From an uncultured Pirellula sp. (lineage in GTDB: Bacteria > Planctomycetota > Planctomycetia > Pirellulales > Pirellulaceae): a stretch of DNA of 14,199 bases. Below the pieces are notes generated by a model. It was not told the origin of the DNA and did no database searches. It was given only the letters and a program-made list of their open reading frames with translations. Shown here in pieces: positions 7,064-14,199 of the stretch. How positions within the stretch are numbered: position 1 is the stretch's first letter; every line of letters begins with the position of its first letter. A program made the position numbers and the translations under genes. Location: positions 1 through 14,199 of the forward strand of contig CAILTZ010000229.1 of NCBI GenBank assembly GCA_903837255.1, written 5' to 3'.

Positions 7064-9778
7064 TCAGGGTTTTACGACAAAGTTGATCATTTTCCCGGGC
7101 ACAATCACCACTTTTACCAGCTCCTTAGCGACCAAGAGCTCGGAAACGCGATCGTTTTCCCTAGCCAGTCGCTCGGTTGCTTGGTCGTCAATCCCCACAG
7201 GCATGCTGACCTTGGCTCGGACCTTGCCATTGACCTGAACCGGGATCTCGACCGAGGCGACTCGCAACTTTTCCTCGATGGCTTTTGGCCAAGGTGCATA
7301 AGCAAGGGATTCTTTGTGCCCAAGAGCATGCCAGAGTTCCTCAGCCAAATGGGGGGCGAAGGGGCCTAGGAGCAACGTCAAGGTTTCCATGGCCGACCTG
7401 GGTCTTATCGTTTCTTTGGTGAAATGATTGACAAACTCCATCATTCGAGCGATTGCGGTATTGAACGAGAGGTTCTCGATGTCCTGCGTCACCGCAGCGA
7501 TCGTGCTGTGGATGACTCGATCTTGCTCGGCCGTCGGCTCGACCTCCTTGACCGAGTCGTTCAATTGCATCTGCTCGGATTTCGAATCGACGATCAATCT
7601 CCAAGCTCGATCGAGAAAATTTCGCACTCCGTTGACGCCTTGCATGCTCCAGGGCTTGGTCGCCTCCAACGGTCCCATAAACATCTCGTAAAGCCGCAAG
7701 GCATCGGCGCCGTACTCTTTGACAACGATCTCTGGATCCACGACATTCTTGAGCGCCTTGGACATCTTGGCAACGATCCGCTGCAAGGTTTCGCCCGTCT
7801 GACGATGCTTGGCGTTCCCATCTTGGTCTTCCTCTACTAGGTCGACTGAGACCAAAGCCCCTCGGTGGTCTTTAAAGGCATACGAAAGGATCATGCCTTG
7901 ATTGACAAGCTTTTGAAAGGGTTCGGGGTGAGTGACGTATCCTCGATCGTGGAGAACCTTGTGCCAAAATCTGGCATACAAAAGGTGCAGCACGGCATGC
8001 TCGGCTCCACCGATATACAAATCGACAGGCATCCATGCGGCTTCCTGCTGGCGATCGACAAAAGCATCCGAACACTTTGGACTGATGAATCGCAAGTAAT
8101 ACCAGCACGAGCCTGCCCACTGAGGCATGGTGTTGGTCTCACGTCGATAACGCTTGCCATCGAGCTCGACATACAGCCACGATGCATCCGCCTTGCCCAA
8201 CGGAGGCTCAGGCCGTCCGTGAGGTTTGTAGTCTTCTAGGTGAGGTAAATCTACAGGCAGGTGGCTCATGGGCACGGCTCGTATCTGGCCGTTGGGTTGT
8301 CCATCCTCGCGGAGTTCGTGCAGGATCGGGAACGGTTCGCCCCAAAATCGCTGGCGGCTAAAAAGCCAGTCTCGCAGTTTGTAGTTGACCGCTCCGCGTC
8401 CAAGTCCTGTGCGTTCTAAGCTCTCGATGACTTTGGCTTTTGCATCTTTGGTACTCAGACCGTTAAGCTCTCGGCCCGCAATGGCGATCCCCTCGCCGGC
8501 AAAGCAAACTTTGCCACTTCGAATCTCCTCGAGCTCCTGTGGGGTTCCTTGGATCGGCTCGACGACTTGGACGATCGGCAGATCGTACTTGAGTGCGAAC
8601 TCATAATCTCTGATGTCATGTGCGGGCACTGCCATGATCGCACCAGTCCCGTAGTTTCCAAGTACATAGTCGGCGACCCAAACCGGGATCGGCTTTTGGG
8701 TCATCGGATTGATCGCATAAGCTCCTGTGAACACACCTGACTTTTGTTTGTCTCCCTCGGTGCGGTCTCGATCGCTCTTGAACGATGCGGCCTTGCAATA
8801 CTCCTCGACGACCTTGGACTGCTCAGCACTTGTGATCCGATGAACCAACGGATGCTCGGGAGCAACCACCATGTATGTGGCCCCATAGAGGGTATCGGGG
8901 CGAGTGGTGTAGACTCGTATGGACTCCTCGCCAAGAGCAGTTCCATTCTTGCAAGACACCTTGAAATCGACTTCAGCACCTGTGCTTTTTCCAATCCAGT
9001 CGGCCTGCAACTTTTTGATTCCTGTCGACCAGTCAAGCAGATCCAAATCAGCGAGCAAACGGTCTGCATAAGCGGTAATTCTGAGCATCCACTGCCTAAG
9101 CGGAATCCGTTGAACCGGATGATCCCCTCGCTCGCTTTTACCATCGATAACCTCTTCATTAGCCAGCACGGTGCCCAATGCAGGACACCAATTGACCAGC
9201 GCGTCGTCTTGGTAAGCCAAACGGAAGCGATCTTTGTAGCTTGCCACCTGCTCTGGCCCCTTGGCAATAACGTCCTCAGGGATAGGCATTTCGCTGATTG
9301 GACGACCTTTTCGCGCTTTGGGATCGTACCAAGTATCAAACAGAATCAGAAAGATCCACTGGGTCCAGCGAAAGTAATCGACGTCGGTGGTTGCCAAGCA
9401 TCGATCCCAGTCGTAGGAGAACCCCAGCATCTTGAGCTGACGTGTGAAGTTGGCGATGTTGGCTTCCGTGCTCTGTCGCGGCGGTGTGTTGGTTCGAATC
9501 GCGTACTCCTCGGCAGGCAAACCGAACGCGTCGTAGCCCATTGGGTGCAAGACCGTCTTACCCTGCATCCGCCAATATCGGCAATAGATGTCCGTCGCGG
9601 TGTAACCCTCCGGGTGCCCAACATGCAATCCAGCCCCGCTAGGATAAGGAAACATATCCAGCACGTAGAGCTTTCCCTTGCCGTTCGGGTCCGGAAGCTC
9701 CGGACAACGAAACGTCTTGTTCTGTTCCCAGTAGGATTGCCACTTGGGCTCGATGTCAGCAGGATTGTATCGAGGCAT
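7064..9778 (-). CDS. leuS: leucyl-tRNA synthetase
   Basis: Class I aminoacyl-tRNA synthetase that charges tRNA-Leu. The 904-residue protein has the HIGH-type motif HVGH (52-55) followed by PEGYTATDI. It has the CP1 editing domain with the threonine-rich TTRPDT (291-296) and [19 protein letters not shown], the tryptophan-rich block [11 protein letters not shown], and the KMSKS loop as KMSKA (671-675). A C-terminal anticodon-binding helical domain and a terminal [12 protein letters not shown] segment complete the usual order. It is longer than the E. coli enzyme (860); extra sequence sits around 140-200 before [15 protein letters not shown]. The last Ser of KMSKS is Ala (GCG at 7754-7756); all other motifs look intact. 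The gene begins 42 bp after lpd ends and is probably co-transcribed with it. No T-box leader is present. Confidence 0.97.
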   Translation of the reverse strand: MPRYNPADIEPKWQSYWEQNKTFRCPELPDPNGKGKLYVLDMFPYPSGAGLHVGHPEGYTATDIYCRYWRMQGKTVLHPMGYDAFGLPAEEYAIRTNTPPRQSTEANIANFTRQLKMLGFSYDWDRCLATTDVDYFRWTQWIFLILFDTWYDPKARKGRPISEMPIPEDVIAKGPEQVASYKDRFRLAYQDDALVNWCPALGTVLANEEVIDGKSERGDHPVQRIPLRQWMLRITAYADRLLADLDLLDWSTGIKKLQADWIGKSTGAEVDFKVSCKNGTALGEESIRVYTTRPDTLYGATYMVVAPEHPLVHRITSAEQSKVVEEYCKAASFKSDRDRTEGDKQKSGVFTGAYAINPMTQKPIPVWVADYVLGNYGTGAIMAVPAHDIRDYEFALKYDLPIVQVVEPIQGTPQELEEIRSGKVCFAGEGIAIAGRELNGLSTKDAKAKVIESLERTGLGRGAVNYKLRDWLFSRQRFWGEPFPILHELREDGQPNGQIRAVPMSHLPVDLPHLEDYKPHGRPEPPLGKADASWLYVELDGKRYRRETNTMPQWAGSCWYYLRFISPKCSDAFVDRQQEAAWMPVDLYIGGAEHAVLHLLYARFWHKVLHDRGYVTHPEPFQKLVNQGMILSYAFKDHRGALVSVDLVEEDQDGNAKHRQTGETLQRIVAKMSKALKNVVDPEIVVKEYGADALRLYEMFMGPLEATKPWSMQGVNGVRNFLDRAWRLIVDSKSEQMQLNDSVKEVEPTAEQDRVIHSTIAAVTQDIENLSFNTAIARMMEFVNHFTKETIRPRSAMETLTLLLGPFAPHLAEELWHALGHKESLAYAPWPKAIEEKLRVASVEIPVQVNGKVRAKVSMPVGIDDQATERLARENDRVSELLVAKELVKVVIVPGKMINFVVKP

Positions 9779-9820
9779 CTGTAAGGCTTTTTAGCGACTT
9801 GAATGAGCAAAAAACAAAAA

Positions 9821-11215
9821 CTAGGCCGAGTGGATCGCGCGTCCATCGACCGCCAAGGCGGCTTCGTGGATTGTCTCGGCAAGAGTCGGATGCGCATGGC
9901 AACTTCGCGCGATGTCTTCGCTACTTGCTCCAAACTCCATCGCTATCGCCGCTTCGGCAATCAAACCACCAGCCCTGGCTCCCATGATGTGGACACCCAG
10001 AACCCGGTCGGTTTTGGCATCGGCCAAGATTTTCACTCTTCCCTCTGCCTCGCCTAAGGTCCTTGCGCGTCCGTTGGCTCCATAGCCTCCGACACCTTTC
10101 TTAAAAGCTACCCCGGCTTCCTTGAGCTGCTCCTCGGTCTTGCCAACCGTAGCAATCTCAGGATGAGTATAGACGATCGCCGGGACGCAATCGTAATTGA
10201 AATGCGCATGGATGCCTTGCATCCGCTCCACACAAACCACCCCCTCTTCCATGGCCTTGTGCGCGAGCATCGCTCCGCCGATCACATCACCTAAGGCATA
10301 AACCCCAGGCACCTTGGTCTGGAAGTCGCCATCGACTGGAATAAAACCTCGCTTGTCGGTCCCAATACCGACATTTTCCAATCCGATGTTTTGGGTCAAT
10401 GGAACGCGGCCGGCCGCGAGCAAAACGCGGTCGCTCTGGATCGGTTCGGCCCCTTTGCATCGCACCACGCATTTGCCGTTCTCGACTTTCGCAGACTCAA
10501 CCCAAGACTGAAGTCGAAACTCGATCCCCAGACGGGTGAATACTCTTTGAGCTAGCTGACTAAGCTCTTGGTCCATTCCTGGCAAGATTCTGTCGAGGGC
10601 TTCTAGCACGGTCACCTTAGAACCGAGCCGGTTCCACACACTCCCGAGCTCAAGGCCGATGTATCCACCACCGATGACTGTCAGCCTCTCGGGGACTTGG
10701 TCGAACGACAAGGCCATGGTCGAATTGCCAATGAACACACCATCTTCCTCGACCCCACGCATCGACGCTGGCTTGGAACCCGTCGCGATGATGATCCGCT
10801 TGGCCCTAAGCTCAATTGGGTTTCCATCGACAGTGGCTTGTACCAAGTTGGGTCCCAAAACCACGCCGCGACCTCGATAGCCGACGACCTTGTTCTTTTT
10901 GAACAGCAAGTCGATGCCGCCGGTGAGGGTCTGGACGATCTGATCCTTTCGCTTCATCATCGCTGCCAAATCGAGCTGGACTTGGCCGACTTGAATTCCG
11001 TGAATCGAAAGCGCGGATTTGGTGTCATGATACAAATGACTAGACTCCAAAAGAGCCTTGCTCGGGATACAACCGACCCTAAGACAGGTTCCTCCGAATT
11101 TGTCATTCTCGTCGATACAAGCCACCGACAGCCCGAGCTGAGCGGCGCGAATCGCTGCGACATAGCCTCCGGGGCCAGCACCTAAAACAACTAAATCGAA
11201 TTCTGCAATTGCCAT
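9821..11215 (-). CDS. lpdA: dihydrolipoamide dehydrogenase (E3)
   Basis: FAD-dependent disulfide oxidoreductase that reoxidises the dihydrolipoyl group of 2-oxoacid dehydrogenase complexes or the glycine cleavage system, passing electrons to NAD+. The 464-residue protein has the FAD motif GAGPGG (12-17), the redox-active disulfide GGTCLRVGC (C44, C49), the NAD-binding motif VIGGGYIGLELGS, the second FAD motif YALGDVIGG, and the C-terminal dimer-interface HAHPTLAE with the catalytic His442/Glu447 pair. This layout separates it from mercuric and glutathione reductases. No E1 or E2 subunit genes are nearby, so which complex it serves cannot be told; E3 is often shared. It is the first gene of a likely lpd-leuS unit and diverges from the membrane gene at 11353. 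Confidence 0.96.
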   Translation of the reverse strand: MAIAEFDLVVLGAGPGGYVAAIRAAQLGLSVACIDENDKFGGTCLRVGCIPSKALLESSHLYHDTKSALSIHGIQVGQVQLDLAAMMKRKDQIVQTLTGGIDLLFKKNKVVGYRGRGVVLGPNLVQATVDGNPIELRAKRIIIATGSKPASMRGVEEDGVFIGNSTMALSFDQVPERLTVIGGGYIGLELGSVWNRLGSKVTVLEALDRILPGMDQELSQLAQRVFTRLGIEFRLQSWVESAKVENGKCVVRCKGAEPIQSDRVLLAAGRVPLTQNIGLENVGIGTDKRGFIPVDGDFQTKVPGVYALGDVIGGAMLAHKAMEEGVVCVERMQGIHAHFNYDCVPAIVYTHPEIATVGKTEEQLKEAGVAFKKGVGGYGANGRARTLGEAEGRVKILADAKTDRVLGVHIMGARAGGLIAEAAIAMEFGASSEDIARSCHAHPTLAETIHEAALAVDGRAIHSA

Positions 11216-11282
11216 CGGTTCACTCGCAACGGAAAATCCCTACAAAATTGGAGTGTAAAGCTTAACCGCGCAGGGCTAAAAT

Positions 11283-11296
11283 CCAAGGTCCCTTGG
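11283..11296. promoter_or_regulatory. palindrome CCAAGG-TC-CCTTGG in the lpd/membrane-gene divergent region
   Basis: Perfect 6-2-6 inverted repeat, 68 bp upstream of the lpd start and 57 bp upstream of ATG 11353. The position between divergent genes suits a regulator site affecting either gene. No second copy was found in the window. Confidence 0.3.
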
Positions 11297-11352
11297 GGGG
11301 CGTTGCAATAGTTTCTGTGGGTCGGGGAGAGTTTTCATTGATTGCCAAGCAT

Positions 11353-12063
11353 ATGGATCGCGTCGTGCGTGGATTGCAATGGCCGGTCGCTTACGCGATG
11401 GCTGCCATCAGCCCCCTGATTCTCGCGACCCTTGCACTGTGGATCGGTAGGTCTGCGAATTTCCCAGTTTATGCCATCATGTTCTGGCTCGGAGCCACTG
11501 CAACCCTGTTGTTGACTCGCTCGGGCTGGGGCTATTCGAAGATTCTCAAAACGGCAATCCGCTCGGAACGGTGGATCACACAGAGTCTTTTGTCGTTTCT
11601 GCTCCTCCAACCTACCTCTACCATCCTCGGCTGGGTCAGAACTAGACTTGGGTTCCAAAAAAAGATCGTGTCGGATCCTTCCACCCCCACAACTACATGG
11701 CTTGCCGACGACAATTGGTTGATTCGCACCAGCCCGTACTTCCTGCCGACTGCCTCGATCGTTCTTTGGCTTCTTAGCGCTCTTTTCCTTCCAGCCTTTC
11801 TTCGGAGCTTCGTCCTGGGTGTCGGTGTGGCTTATCACCTGCTGAGTGCCTACTTTCAACTTCGCTACCCCGATACGACCAAGTCAGCAGAGGTTTACTC
11901 CAAGCGTTTTGTTTGGATGTTTCTCGTCCCGATGAATCTGCTGGTCTTTGCTACCGGATATGCCTTTGCCCTCGAAGGTTTCGCCGGCTTGCAACAAGTC
12001 CCTTCGGACCTGGCTTGGCCCCTAACTGCGACTTGGAAAGCTCTGGTAGGTACAAGCGAATGA
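11353..12063 (+). CDS. hypothetical multi-pass membrane protein
   Basis: Not recognised. From ATG 11353 it has 236 residues with hydrophobic segments at about 11-31, 37-55, 129-146, 148-170 and 188-208, plus a less hydrophobic helix around 75-92. A polar loop (about 95-125) contains a Pro/Thr-rich stretch and a WLADDNW motif. No HExxH or other catalytic motif is seen, so I make no enzymatic claim. The start is uncertain: TTG 11338 lies 6 bases after GGGGAGAG (11324-11331), giving five more residues, and a TTG at 11293 would lie in the palindrome at 11283-11296. The ATG gives a sensible N-terminus (MDRVVRGLQWPVAY) before the first helix. The gene diverges from lpd and converges on the alkaline phosphatase with a 16-bp gap, so it is probably transcribed alone. 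Confidence 0.75.
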   Translation: MDRVVRGLQWPVAYAMAAISPLILATLALWIGRSANFPVYAIMFWLGATATLLLTRSGWGYSKILKTAIRSERWITQSLLSFLLLQPTSTILGWVRTRLGFQKKIVSDPSTPTTTWLADDNWLIRTSPYFLPTASIVLWLLSALFLPAFLRSFVLGVGVAYHLLSAYFQLRYPDTTKSAEVYSKRFVWMFLVPMNLLVFATGYAFALEGFAGLQQVPSDLAWPLTATWKALVGTSE

Positions 12064-12079
12064 TGGTTGCGGGATCGCC

Positions 12080-13792
12080 TTAGCGGGCGTTGGGGATCAG
12101 CGCCTCGGGCTTGACCAAATTGAAGTAATGGCCATGGTCGGCAGTCACAATAACCAACGAATCATCCCAAGCTTCCCGTTTTTCGATCCAGCGAAAAATC
12201 GCCGAAACGGCTTGCTCGCCACTGAATACCGCTCCGATGGCACTGTCGATGTCGTTTGCATGGTTGGCCCAGTCCACATCACCTGCTTCGACCATCAACC
12301 AAAATCGATCGCTGCGACTGGACAATACATCGATGGCTGCTTGTGTCAGTTCACTGAGTTTTGGGTTCTCTGCCAAATCCTCCGCTGAGTACTCTTCGAT
12401 GCCTTTGACGGTCGCGACGGGACGATAGTCTCCGTTGGCGGTTTGGAAAGGAAGATGCCCATTTTTGGTGCCAAAGAATCCTAGCAAGCGATGCTTTCCA
12501 TCGATGGCTTTTTGCACTGAGTTTGCCAGGACCTGCGAACCTGATTGTCCTGAAGTTCTCTGGGCGAGAACATACTTCGCATCCTGCCCCCCCTTGTCCA
12601 CGTCGACCGCATCCCGATCCACATCGGCTAGGTATCTGTTTCCTTCGATGAAATTTTCGCCTTGGCCCGCATTGGATTTTGCAATTTCGCCGTAGCCGCC
12701 TCCCAGCACAACATCCAGGCCAGGATAAGGCTTGTTCTTGTGGGTTACCGATGGCAGGCCGAGCATGTCCCTCGAGAGATCTTGGTAGTCGTCTCGACTG
12801 ACATTGACCGCATAAGCTGCTGCGGGAGTGGCATGGCAGATCGGGACGCTCGTGACGGTCCCCACGGCAAAACCTTTGTCTCGCTGAACCCACTGAGCGA
12901 TCGTCTCAGTGTGCGTCCGGTCAGGCTTGACGTTGATCGCACCGTTGAGGATCTTCGCCCCTGCGGTCATCGAGCTTGCCGAGGACGAAGAGTCGGTTAC
13001 CACATGGCCAGACTGCTGATTGCGCCCTATGAGATACTGCGGATCGCTGTAGGATTCCCAAGGAGCACTGCCGCCCAAGCGGTGGTCGTAGCCTCCAAAT
13101 TTTGTCGACTCTTTCTTGTCGATCTGCGCATCGACATCGGTGTCGACCTCTTCCCCGAGCGACGAGGTTACAATGTATCCAAAGTCTGTTGGGCAACGGG
13201 TGTAATCCTGAAATACCAATCCTGTGCCGCGACCTTGGGTGTACGCCACCGCGCGGTTTCGGTAGTTGGCCGCCGCCCAAGTCGTCTGCCAATCCATGCC
13301 ATCGAATACAACCAAAAAGACATACTTTTTCTTGCCGCTTTCAATCGCCGCGCGCTGAAGTCGGTAAATGTCGGTCTGGTCGGCATAATCAGCGCTAGGA
13401 TTGAGCGTGTTGACAGGCTCTCGGCCGTACAATGCTTTAAGTCGCTCGGCATCTCGATAGATGCTATTCGAACCGGTATAAGCTTCGAGGTTTCCGCCAA
13501 AGACGTAGACAGGTATCAAGCGATTCGAGTGGTTGGTCCAACTGCTGTAACTATCGGGACGGGTACCCCAATAACCCCACGGAGCAGTCATCGATTGGAT
13601 CGCTATATGCTGCTTGGCGGCGATCTCGTCGAGTCCCTCGGGAACGACCACCTCCTCGGGCTTGGGCCTGACAACCTCAGTCTTCTCTTGGGCCGACAAA
13701 CGGCATTGTCCAACCAATAACACCCCAATCCCCAACAACCAATGAGAGATCCTGGGCTTGGGGGAACGACAAAACGCTTTTTTGTTTTTCAT
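12080..13792 (-). CDS. exported alkaline phosphatase
   Basis: PhoA-superfamily phosphomonoesterase that frees phosphate from organic esters outside the cytoplasm. The 570-residue precursor has a Sec signal peptide (basic MKNKK start, hydrophobic LLGIGVLLVG, likely cleavage after LSA near residue 34). Metal and catalytic sites match PhoA: D164 in VVFDGMD, nucleophile S268 after D267 in TDSSSSASSMTAG, E502, D507 and H511 with the same spacing as E. coli E322/D327/H331, and D552/H553 in VTADHGH. It stops 17 residues after that DH pair, so the position of E. coli H412 (a zinc ligand) is absent; H in GTKNGHLPF is a possible substitute. Longer N-terminal region than PhoA. Phosphate starvation is the usual trigger, but no recognisable Pho box was found. 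ATG 13792 is the first start and fits the signal peptide. Confidence 0.93.
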   Translation of the reverse strand: MKNKKAFCRSPKPRISHWLLGIGVLLVGQCRLSAQEKTEVVRPKPEEVVVPEGLDEIAAKQHIAIQSMTAPWGYWGTRPDSYSSWTNHSNRLIPVYVFGGNLEAYTGSNSIYRDAERLKALYGREPVNTLNPSADYADQTDIYRLQRAAIESGKKKYVFLVVFDGMDWQTTWAAANYRNRAVAYTQGRGTGLVFQDYTRCPTDFGYIVTSSLGEEVDTDVDAQIDKKESTKFGGYDHRLGGSAPWESYSDPQYLIGRNQQSGHVVTDSSSSASSMTAGAKILNGAINVKPDRTHTETIAQWVQRDKGFAVGTVTSVPICHATPAAAYAVNVSRDDYQDLSRDMLGLPSVTHKNKPYPGLDVVLGGGYGEIAKSNAGQGENFIEGNRYLADVDRDAVDVDKGGQDAKYVLAQRTSGQSGSQVLANSVQKAIDGKHRLLGFFGTKNGHLPFQTANGDYRPVATVKGIEEYSAEDLAENPKLSELTQAAIDVLSSRSDRFWLMVEAGDVDWANHANDIDSAIGAVFSGEQAVSAIFRWIEKREAWDDSLVIVTADHGHYFNLVKPEALIPNAR

Positions 13793-13946
13793 CGGTGGAT
13801 TGGATCAGTGATCAGAAAGAAAGAACCCAACGGGTGCAACGGTTGCTCACGCGAGGCTCGCTAGTTTGGAGTTAGCCGTGGGATTGAGCAAGCCCACCTA
13901 GGCACGCAATTCACGAGAACTTCAAGAACGGCGTGTGTGGACCTGT
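13793..13946. promoter_or_regulatory. palindrome-rich upstream region of the alkaline phosphatase gene
   Basis: This gap holds three perfect 11-bp palindromes of the form five bases, central G, five bases: GATCAGTGATC (13803-13813), GCAACGGTTGC (13836-13846) and GCGAGGCTCGC (13851-13861). There is also a stem GTGGG/CCCAC with a 10-base loop (13878-13882 and 13893-13897). The first lies only 10 bp before the start codon, overlapping the expected ribosome landing site. The stem at 13878 could end the rhodanese transcript but has no T run behind it. Functions are unknown. Confidence 0.35.
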
Positions 13947-13992
13947 CGGATCAATAGCCCTGGCGCATCAATAGCCTTGGCGGATCAATAGC
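13947..13992. repeat. 17-bp tandem repeat, 2.7 copies, covering the rhodanese stop codon
   Basis: Unit 1 CGGATCAATAGCCCTGG (13947-13963), unit 2 CGCATCAATAGCCTTGG (13964-13980) and a partial third CGGATCAATAGC (13981-13992). The third copy contains the last codons and TGA stop of the rhodanese gene on the reverse strand, so the array looks like repeated duplication of that gene's 3' end. Confidence 0.85.
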
Positions 13993-14199
13993 GAGGAACC
14001 GAAGGGTCGATCTCCAGGCTCCAGCGATCGATCCCTCCGGCCATGCTCACCGCAGTTGGATATCCATTGGCCCGAAGCCAGTTGGTGACTCGCAAGGACC
14101 TTCCGCCGTGATGACACAATACGACCACTTGCTTGTCTTGCATCGCATCGATCACCTCTTGGCTCGGTGGCCAGCGACTCATTGGTGTCAATTTCACAC
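13985..14199 (-). CDS. rhodanese-like sulfurtransferase domain protein (N-terminus beyond window)
   Basis: The visible 3' part encodes about 70 residues of a single-domain rhodanese fold. The active-site loop is CHHGGRS, with the catalytic Cys in VVVLCHHGG, followed by the helix VTNWLRANGY and the closing MAGGIDRW and DPSVPRY, a C-terminal signature common in small bacterial rhodanese-like proteins. A GTG at 14197 is in frame, but a rhodanese domain needs about 30-40 more residues at the N-terminus (first strand and the ID.R region), so the gene almost certainly continues past the window end. By family knowledge it would carry sulfane sulfur on the Cys; the actual substrate is unknown. It lies upstream of the alkaline phosphatase on the same strand, with a 192-bp gap, so co-transcription is uncertain. 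Confidence 0.88.
   Translation of the reverse strand, partial: VKLTPMSRWPPSQEVIDAMQDKQVVVLCHHGGRSLRVTNWLRANGYPTAVSMAGGIDRWSLEIDPSVPRY

Noticed and set aside
8744..9784. 346-codon forward frame opposite leuS
   Set aside because: Antisense to a strongly conserved LeuRS coding region; no domain seen. Long antisense frames are common in such G+C-rich genes.
9779..9820. Search for a T-box or leader element before leuS
   Set aside because: Only 42 bp separate leuS from lpd, with no room for and no sign of a T-box.
12662..13720. 352-codon forward frame opposite the alkaline phosphatase gene
   Set aside because: Antisense shadow; Arg/Val-rich translation with no recognisable motif, while the reverse strand has full catalytic motifs.

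Overview
The window is a typical stretch of bacterial chromosome with eleven credible genes, two of them cut by the window edges. The organism is most likely a member of the Planctomycetota, close to Pirellulaceae. This is inference from protein style only: a plant-like acetolactate synthase, a trimeric-type purine nucleoside phosphorylase with an Asp where most have Asn, a LeuRS with extra insertions, and loosely packed housekeeping genes. There is no rRNA, tRNA, CRISPR array, insertion sequence or phage gene in view.

Layout. (1) 1-1441, + strand: the tail of an unknown reading frame overlaps the start of an NtrC-type sigma-54 response regulator. (2) 1442-1872: a 431-bp gap with a large inverted repeat, a C9 tract, a tandem pair of operator-like palindromes and a possible ilvB promoter. 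(3) 1873-6315, + strand: acetolactate synthase large subunit, two consecutive purine nucleoside phosphorylases and a tRNase Z-like metallo-hydrolase, with gaps of 28-44 bp, probably one transcription unit. (4) 6317-11215, - strand: a five-helix membrane protein, leucyl-tRNA synthetase and dihydrolipoamide dehydrogenase; lpd and leuS are 42 bp apart and probably co-transcribed. (5) 11353-12063, + strand: a membrane protein of unknown function, divergent from lpd. (6) 12080-14199, - strand: an exported alkaline phosphatase and, upstream of it, a rhodanese-like protein cut by the window end. The phosphatase upstream region contains several small palindromes and a 17-bp tandem repeat.

The genes are mainly metabolic: branched-chain amino acid synthesis, purine salvage, RNA processing, lipoyl-dependent dehydrogenase function, leucyl-tRNA charging and phosphate scavenging. 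I see no coherent new multi-gene system. The observations most worth checking are: the second phosphorylase has no ATG, GTG, TTG or CTG codon that would give a full-length protein, and an ATT with a well-placed GGGAG is the best start; the two phosphorylases differ at the residues that read the purine base; and a near-identical 15-bp palindrome (consensus GCGACAANNTGTCGY) occurs before ilvB and before the membrane gene at 6934, with a degenerate third copy 20 bp from the first.
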